Below the pieces are notes generated by a model. The model did no database searches and had not been told where the DNA came from. It saw nothing but the letters and a program-made list of their open reading frames with translations. A DNA stretch of 64,000 bases from the NCBI RefSeq assembly GCF_016904945.1, contig NZ_JADIKF010000039.1:372001-436000 (forward strand), written 5' to 3'. The position numbers and the translations under genes are program-made. Positions 59,374 to 64,000 of this stretch are shown one piece after another. Source of the DNA: Dyella mobilis. GTDB taxonomy: Bacteria; Pseudomonadota; Gammaproteobacteria; Xanthomonadales; Rhodanobacteraceae. Positions within the stretch are counted from its first letter, which is position 1; each line of letters begins with the position of its first letter.

Positions 59374-59892
59374 TCAGCGGCCAGGCATGCCGAAGGCATG
59401 CTTGCCGGGCAGCGTGGAGCGCGGCCCTACGTGCTGCAACCATTGGCGCTTTTGATCCGGGCTTTGCTGCTGCCACTGGCGGCGCAGTGCTTCGCGCTGG
59501 TCGGGCGGAAGTTGCTGGAAGCGCTTGAACGCATCGTGCAACTGCTGTTGCTTGTCTGGCGACAGTGTGTCGTAGAGATGCTGGTTCTGGCGCGCCTGTT
59601 CGCGCTGGGCGGGAGTCATCTGTTGCCAGCGCGCGATACGGTCGCGGATTTCCTGCTGCCGTTCCGGCGGCAGCTTCAACCACCCCTGAGTGCGCTCCAG
59701 CATGTGTTCCTGTCGCTTGGGCGGCAAGGTGTCCCATTGCGATTGCAGCGGTTGCAGCATGTTTTGCTGTGCAGGGCTAAGCGTGTTCCACGGGTGCAGC
59801 GCACCTTGGTTTTGCGCATACGACGGCGCCGCGGCCAACAGGCCGAATATCAAGGCGAATAGCGAGGGCAGGCAGAGTCGTCGTGGCAGCAT
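59374..59892 (-). CDS. DUF3106 domain-containing exported protein
   Basis: A 172-residue protein with a signal peptide (residues 1-26, ends SYA before QNQGALHPW). The rest is a helical repeat of the type L-P-xx-R/Q-QE (LSPAQQNMLQPLQSQWDTLP, LKLPPERQQEIRDRIARWQQ, LPPDQREALRRQW), typical of DUF3106. It may fold like Spy/CpxP-type periplasmic proteins, which share such LT-x-Q/E repeats, though that link is inference. It is 3 bp downstream of the DUF3619 gene. Confidence 0.88.
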   Translation of the reverse strand: MLPRRLCLPSLFALIFGLLAAAPSYAQNQGALHPWNTLSPAQQNMLQPLQSQWDTLPPKRQEHMLERTQGWLKLPPERQQEIRDRIARWQQMTPAQREQARQNQHLYDTLSPDKQQQLHDAFKRFQQLPPDQREALRRQWQQQSPDQKRQWLQHVGPRSTLPGKHAFGMPGR

Positions 59893-59895
59893 GGA

Positions 59896-60285
59896 TCAAT
59901 GTTTGGCCTGGCCATTGCTGTCGTTGGCAGCAAGCCAGCTGTAAAAGTCGAGATTCTGGTAGAGACCAGGATCGGCCTTGTCGGCGCCGGGCGGAATTTC
60001 GGTATCCGCTTCGGCGGTGATCATGGTCGCGGTGGGTGGGTTGCCTGCGCCCTGATGCGGCGCGGGTTGCCAGATCATCAACGCAGCCAGGGCCATGGCC
60101 GCCAGTGCGCCGACGGGTAGTAGCAGACGGGCACGACGATGCGGCGAGGCATGCGTCGCGGTGATCTCCAGGGCCGTGCGGCGAGCAGCGCGCAAGCGTC
60201 CGGCCGTGACCGGATCGATGCGTTGAGCGGCTTCCTGGTACAGCGCGCGGGCGCGCTTTTCCAATTGCTTGTCGGACGAGTTCAT
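59896..60285 (-). CDS. DUF3619-like single-pass membrane protein (possible anti-sigma factor)
   Basis: A 129-residue protein with a cytoplasmic helical N-terminus (SDKQLEKRARALYQEAAQRI), one membrane segment (LLLPVGALAAMALAALMIWQ, about residues 55-74) and an acidic periplasmic tail (ADTEIPPGADKADPGLYQNL). The order sigma factor/DUF3619/DUF3106 is common in beta- and gammaproteobacteria. The location and layout suggest an anti-sigma factor, but the zinc-binding motif of classic ZAS anti-sigmas is absent. The start overlaps the sigma gene stop (ATGA). Confidence 0.75.
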   Translation of the reverse strand: MNSSDKQLEKRARALYQEAAQRIDPVTAGRLRAARRTALEITATHASPHRRARLLLPVGALAAMALAALMIWQPAPHQGAGNPPTATMITAEADTEIPPGADKADPGLYQNLDFYSWLAANDSNGQAKH

Positions 60286-60869
60286 CGCCACGCCTCCAAT
60301 TCCTCGCGCAGGTGTTGCATGGCCCGCGAAAGATGTGTTTTTACGCTGCCCTCCGAGCAGCCCATGGCCTGTGCCGTTTCCGCGACATCCAGACCTTCCA
60401 GGACTCGCAGGATGAACGCCTCGCGCTGCCGTTGCGGGAGTTGCTTCACCGCTGCGGCCATGTCCGCGTAGGACTGATCACCATGCAATTTTTCCAATGG
60501 ATCCGGACCGGTATCGGCCGGTTCCCAAACAGGCAATTCATCGCCATCGTCATCGTGCCCGCCGCCCAGCCAGCCCACCACGATGGAGCGGACCTTGCGC
60601 CGACGCTGCAGATCCACGATGCGCCGGCGCAGGATGCCCCAGAACAGCGGCGTCCATTCTTCGGCCGGCTTGCCGCGGTAATGCTTGACCAGACGGAGCA
60701 TGGCGTCCTGGACGGCATCCAGCGCGTCTTCCCGGTTGCCCAGGTGCAATTCGGCCATTCGGAAGGCGCGCCGCTCCATGCTGGCCAGGAAAGCGTCCAG
60801 GGTGGTAGGCAACGCCCGGCCGTCCTGCCCAAGCAGTTCCGCCTCAAACACCGCCGAGACGCTGTTCAT
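60282..60869 (-). CDS. ECF-type RNA polymerase sigma factor
   Basis: A 195-residue sigma factor with region 2 (about 25-95; MAELHLGNREDALDAVQDAM, ending FWGILRRRIVDLQRRRK) and region 4 (about 138-190; LPQRQREAFILRVLEGLDVA, MGCSEGSVKTHLSRAMQHL), separated by an acidic linker (DDDGDELPVWEPAD). No extracytoplasmic sensor is seen except the adjacent membrane protein. ATG 60869 is chosen; an upstream in-frame ATG at 60933 would add 21 residues. It leads the run that separates pntAA from pntAB. Confidence 0.92.
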   Translation of the reverse strand: MNSVSAVFEAELLGQDGRALPTTLDAFLASMERRAFRMAELHLGNREDALDAVQDAMLRLVKHYRGKPAEEWTPLFWGILRRRIVDLQRRRKVRSIVVGWLGGGHDDDGDELPVWEPADTGPDPLEKLHGDQSYADMAAAVKQLPQRQREAFILRVLEGLDVAETAQAMGCSEGSVKTHLSRAMQHLREELEAWR

Positions 60870-61010
60870 GGCGCCGTTTTCCGAATCGTCAGGGCGAGCA
60901 TCCCGGGGCTCCATCTGTTCGACTCTCGACATCAACGCATCAGCCCCGCCGGGGTTGACCAGGGGCGCACGGGACAGCTCCCGCGACAGGCTGCAGTCAT
61001 CTGGGCAACG

Positions 61011-61040
61011 TGGATCAGCGCGTCCCTCACACCGTATGAT
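61011..61040 (+). promoter_or_regulatory. Candidate promoter for pntAB-pntB
   Basis: TATGAT at 61035-61040 matches the -10 consensus at 5 of 6 positions, with a weak -35 (TGGATC, 61011-61016) 18 bp upstream. It lies about 34 bp before the pntAB start. A promoter is needed here because pntAA is cut off by the opposite-strand genes. Confidence 0.45.
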
Positions 61041-61073
61041 GGGGTGGATGTCACTGATTGGCGGGGGAAACAC

Positions 61074-61382
61074 ATGCTTGACGGGTTCCTGGCGCTTTAC
61101 ATCTTCATGCTGGCTGCATTTACAGGGTACGAGATCATCGCCCGGGTGCCGGTGATCCTACACACTCCGTTGATGTCCGGCTCGAACTTTATCCATGGAA
61201 TTGTGCTCGTTGGAGCCATGATTGCGCTAGGGCATGCCCAAACGCCGTTTGAGATGGCGATCGGCTTCATCGGGGTCCTGCTGGGTGCCGGCAATGCCGC
61301 CGGCGGCTACGTGGTCACGGAACGGATGCTGGAGATGTTCAAGTCCAGCAAGCCCGGGAAGGGCAGCGGGGAGGCCAAATGA
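61074..61382 (+). CDS. pntAB: NAD(P) transhydrogenase subunit alpha, part 2 (membrane)
   Basis: The membrane half of the alpha subunit, 102 residues with three hydrophobic segments. GFLALYIFMLAAFTGYEIIA, RVPVILHTPLMSGSNFIHGI and AIGFIGVLLGAGNAAGGYVV fit the family, with the conserved T-P-LMS-N- region. It pairs with PntB to form the proton path. GGGGGA is upstream of the ATG. The stop overlaps the pntB start by 4 nt. Confidence 0.94.
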   Translation: MLDGFLALYIFMLAAFTGYEIIARVPVILHTPLMSGSNFIHGIVLVGAMIALGHAQTPFEMAIGFIGVLLGAGNAAGGYVVTERMLEMFKSSKPGKGSGEAK

Positions 61383-62839
61383 TGGCCTGGCTGCAGACCC
61401 TGATCGACGCCTGCTACTTCATCGCCGCGCTTTTATTCATTCTCGGGCTCAAACGCATGAGTTCGCCGCGGACTGCCCGCGGCGGCATTGTCTGGGCGGG
61501 CTTCGGCATGTTGCTGGCGGTGCTGGCCACCTTGCTGTTGCCGGACATGCAGCACCGGGGGCTGATCATCGCCGCCGTGCTGATCGGCGTGGCCGCGGCC
61601 TGGTGGTCCGGCCGGCGGGTGGCGATGACTGCCATGCCGCAAATGGTGGCGCTCTATAACGGCATGGGTGGCGGAGCGGCGGCGGCCATCGGCGCCAGCG
61701 AGCTGATCGGGCACGTCCAGGATTTCGCTGCGCCCAACACCTCTCCATTGATGCCTGAAAGCTGGTCGCCGTTGCACGCGGCGACCGCGCTGGCCCCGCT
61801 CGGTCCGGTCGCCCTGATCCTGGGCGTGCTGGGTGCATTGATCGGCTCGGTGAGTTTTTCCGGCTCGCTGATTGCCTTCGCCAAGCTGCAGGGCTGGCTC
61901 GACCGGCGCTTCGTGTTTCCGGGGCAGCGCGTGGTCAATCTGCTGGTGCTGGCGGCGGCCGTGGCGATCGGCGCTCTGTTGGCCAGCGGCCATTTGACGC
62001 TCGCCCTGATCTGCGCGTTCTTCGTGCTCGCCCTGTTGTTTGGCTTGTTGATGACCTTGCCGATCGGCGGCGCGGACATGCCGGTGGTGATATCGCTGTA
62101 CAACGCGTTCACCGGCTTGGCGGTGGCATTCGAAGGTTACGTGCTGCACAACGAAGCGATGATCATCGCCGGCATGGTGGTCGGTGCCGCCGGTACGTTG
62201 TTGACGCAGTTGATGGCCAGGGCGATGAATCGTTCGCTGGGCAACGTGCTTTTCGGCAGCTTTGGTGCGGCAGCAGGTGCAACGGCACAGGCCATCGGCG
62301 GCAGCCAGAAGCCGATCGAAGCCGCCGATGCCGCCGTGATGATGGCGTATGCCGAGCGCGTGGTGATCGTGCCCGGTTACGGCATGGCGGTGGCGCAGGC
62401 GCAACACAAGGTATGGGAGTTCGCGCAACTGCTGATCGCACGCGGCGTGAAGGTGAAATTTGCCATTCATCCGGTTGCCGGTCGCATGCCGGGCCACATG
62501 AATGTGCTCCTGGCCGAAGCGGGCGTGCCTTACGACCTGATCGCCGACATGGAAGACATCAATCCTGAGTTCCCGGCCACGGACGTGGCCTTGGTGATCG
62601 GCGCCAATGACGTGGTCAATCCGATGGCCAAGACCGACCCTTCTTCGCCGATCTACGGCATGCCGATTCTTGACGTGGCCGATGCCAGGCAGGTGATCGT
62701 GATCAAGCGCGGCAAGGGCACCGGTTTTGCGGGCATCGAGAACGCGCTGTTTTATGCCGACAACGCACGCATGCTTTATGGCGATGGCCAGGCAGCAGCG
62801 GGGCAGCTGGTTTCCGAACTGAAAACGCTGGACGGTTAG
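61379..62839 (+). CDS. pntB: NAD(P) transhydrogenase subunit beta
   Basis: Holds most of the proton channel and the NADP(H)-binding domain. The 486-residue protein has eight to nine N-terminal membrane segments (to about residue 265) and a C-terminal nucleotide domain with VIVPGYGMAVAQAQHKVWE, HPVAGRMPGHMNVLLAEA and LVIGANDVVNPMAKTDPSSP. MPQMVALYNGMGGGAAAAIG and GADMPVVISLYNAFTGLAVA are typical. A second ATG directly follows the first. It converges on a small membrane-protein gene with a 4-nt overlap. Confidence 0.96.
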   Translation: MMAWLQTLIDACYFIAALLFILGLKRMSSPRTARGGIVWAGFGMLLAVLATLLLPDMQHRGLIIAAVLIGVAAAWWSGRRVAMTAMPQMVALYNGMGGGAAAAIGASELIGHVQDFAAPNTSPLMPESWSPLHAATALAPLGPVALILGVLGALIGSVSFSGSLIAFAKLQGWLDRRFVFPGQRVVNLLVLAAAVAIGALLASGHLTLALICAFFVLALLFGLLMTLPIGGADMPVVISLYNAFTGLAVAFEGYVLHNEAMIIAGMVVGAAGTLLTQLMARAMNRSLGNVLFGSFGAAAGATAQAIGGSQKPIEAADAAVMMAYAERVVIVPGYGMAVAQAQHKVWEFAQLLIARGVKVKFAIHPVAGRMPGHMNVLLAEAGVPYDLIADMEDINPEFPATDVALVIGANDVVNPMAKTDPSSPIYGMPILDVADARQVIVIKRGKGTGFAGIENALFYADNARMLYGDGQAAAGQLVSELKTLDG

Positions 62840-63279
62840 TCGACCGTCCTTGCGCTGCGCCGGGGCTCGCGCCATGCGGTAAACGCCGCCAGCGCGGCAC
62901 CGGCAAGGCTCCAGGCCACATCCGCAGGGCTCAGGCTGATGCGCGCAAAATCCAGCAGCATGGGCAGGCCCGCCGTACGCATCGCTTCGACCAGGCTGTA
63001 GCCGGTCATCGCGGAGATGTTCACCGCAGACACCAGCACGCGGATATAGGCGCTTGCCACCAGCGTGGCGAGCACGGCAAACGGTGCCGCATGCCACCGA
63101 CGTCCGTGCACCCATTGGCGAATGGCGATAGCCAACAGCCATCCGGCCGGCAGCGCCAGCCAGGGCAGCGGGCGCCGGAGATATACCGTGGGCACCAGCC
63201 AGACCGCCCCGGCCGCCAAGCCGAGCATGACGGAACAGAACAGCGCGAAACATTCGCCGATCAGCTGGCGCAGGAACAT
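62836..63279 (-). CDS. Small membrane protein of unknown function
   Basis: A 147-residue protein with about four hydrophobic segments: CFALFCSVMLGLAAGAVWLV, PWLALPAGWLLAIAIRQW, AAPFAVLATLVASAYIRVLV and LSPADVAWSLAGAALAAFTA. No conserved motif is visible to me and the family is unknown. It is tail-to-tail with pntB (4-nt overlap) and diverges from sufT across 182 bp. The Met start at 63279 is the only good one near the first segment. Confidence 0.78.
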   Translation of the reverse strand: MFLRQLIGECFALFCSVMLGLAAGAVWLVPTVYLRRPLPWLALPAGWLLAIAIRQWVHGRRWHAAPFAVLATLVASAYIRVLVSAVNISAMTGYSLVEAMRTAGLPMLLDFARISLSPADVAWSLAGAALAAFTAWREPRRSARTVD

Positions 63280-63461
63280 GGAGGGCTCACGGTCTGGAAA
63301 GCAAAGCGCGCATATTAACGTGTAGGGCCGTATTTCCGAGACGTGCTCCCTTGAGATCGGCCTTTTCAGCCTGATGTGGGAGGACAGGTCCTATCGGCGA
63401 CCGGCATAATAGAGGGCCGGATGAGCCCGGGACGGGTTTCCACGACACATCACGAGATGGC

Positions 63462-64000
63462 ATGAGCGGTTTCAGTCTTAGCAGTGAACCCTTCACCCTG
63501 ACGCGGGACTGCAGCGCGGTCATGGTGCCGCAGGGTGAGAGCGTCACGCTTCCGGCCGGACAGGTCGGTTACATCACCCAGGCACTTGGCGGCAGTTTCA
63601 CCGTTTATGTGGAAGGCAACCTGTTCCGCATTGCCGGCAACGATGCCGATGCCCTGGGCAAGGAGCCGCCGCCGCCGCTGGAACTGGCCGCCGATGCCAG
63701 CGATGCCGACGTGGAGAAGCTCGTCTGGCAGCAGTTGCGCACGGTGTTCGATCCGGAAATTCCGATCAATGTCGTCGAGCTTGGCCTGGTCTACGACGTG
63801 AGCCTGGAGTCGGTGGGGCAGGACCAGCGCAAGATATACGTCAAGATGACCTTGACCGCACCTGGCTGCGGCATGGGCGACGTGCTGATCGACGATGCGC
63901 GGACCAAGTTGGAGTTGATCCCCACCATTGCCGAGGCGGATGTGGATCTGGTGTTCGATCCGCCGTGGAACCACTCGATGATGTCGGAAGCGGCGAAGCT
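63462..64000 (+). CDS. sufT: Putative Fe-S cluster assembly protein SufT (C-terminus beyond the right edge)
   Basis: About 179 residues are visible, including the SufT-specific N-terminal strands (FTLTRDCSAVMVPQGESVTL, VGYITQALGGSFTVYVEG) and the DUF59/MIP18 domain with DPEIPINVVELGLVYDV and TLTAPGCGMGDVL. The DPE-P and APGCGM motifs with its conserved cysteine are present. SufT helps mature 4Fe-4S proteins. The visible end (VDLVFDPPWNHSMMSEAAK) is near the usual C-terminus, so only a few residues are missing. Confidence 0.92.
   Translation, partial: MSGFSLSSEPFTLTRDCSAVMVPQGESVTLPAGQVGYITQALGGSFTVYVEGNLFRIAGNDADALGKEPPPPLELAADASDADVEKLVWQQLRTVFDPEIPINVVELGLVYDVSLESVGQDQRKIYVKMTLTAPGCGMGDVLIDDARTKLELIPTIAEADVDLVFDPPWNHSMMSEAAK

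Noticed and set aside
61433..63253. 606-codon open frame on the minus strand
   Set aside because: It is antisense to pntB and has a His/Arg/Gln-rich composition typical of antisense frames in GC-rich DNA.

Overview
The window is high-GC bacterial chromosome whose gene content and order point to a gammaproteobacterium of the Xanthomonadales, most likely Rhodanobacteraceae (a Dyella, Luteibacter or Rhodanobacter relative). The reasons are the kdsD-kdsC-lptC-lptA-lptB-rpoN-hpf block running straight into hprK-rapZ-EIIA-HPr-EI, the holD-rimI pair, the DUF3108-purN-purM-DUF2066-perM-hda block and a three-gene pnt transhydrogenase. The genus cannot be fixed from the sequence alone. Almost everything is core chromosome. 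There is no phage, complete insertion sequence, rRNA or CRISPR array.

Layout. 1-9.5 kb: proS (cut by the left edge), a DUF4124 protein, pssA-holD-rimI, valS, tsaB, and a divergent yeiH/LysR pair. 9.5-20 kb: a minus-strand run from kdsD down to ptsI that joins Kdo synthesis (kdsD, kdsC), LPS transport (lptC, lptA, lptB), sigma-54 (rpoN), ribosome hibernation (hpf) and a regulatory phosphotransferase chain (hprK, rapZ, EIIA-Man, HPr, EI) with no sugar permease. 20-30 kb: ibaG-murA, the purine genes purM-purN, a plus-strand run DUF2066/CDP-alcohol transferase/PerM/Hda, two small oxygenase-fold proteins, suhB and trmJ. 30-37 kb: a CorC-type protein, phosphate uptake (DUF47-pit), an alkyltransferase-like protein, recQ and an MliC-type lipoprotein.

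37-46 kb is the most accessory part. It holds a glycine-betaine module (betA-betB-betI, divergent betT and a TorF-type porin) around a perfect palindromic operator, a 156-bp palindromic mobile element, a periplasmic thioredoxin diverging from a CcdA protein that has a coupled leader peptide, a PepSY protein and tRNA-Phe. 46-58 kb: yggX, mutY, an AsmA-like protein, ftsY, rsmD, coaD, a lipoprotein, a YfhL ferredoxin, gamma-glutamyltransferase, an MBL hydrolase, a bacterial TMEM43 homologue, a Nudix hydrolase, a 5'-3' exonuclease, a nitroreductase and cytidine deaminase. 58-64 kb: the proton-translocating transhydrogenase, whose pntAA is separated from pntAB-pntB by an inverted sigma factor/DUF3619/DUF3106 operon, then a membrane protein and the start of sufT.

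No clearly new large system is visible. The points most worth following are small: a GGGGAAC heptamer repeat that forms an inverted element between ptsI and ptsH and also sits in frame inside valS; the 156-bp CTAG-flanked palindromic element at the stop codon of the porin gene; the split pnt operon; the sugar-permease-free phosphorelay in which hprK stands where ptsN usually is; and the leader peptide whose stop overlaps the ccdA start.
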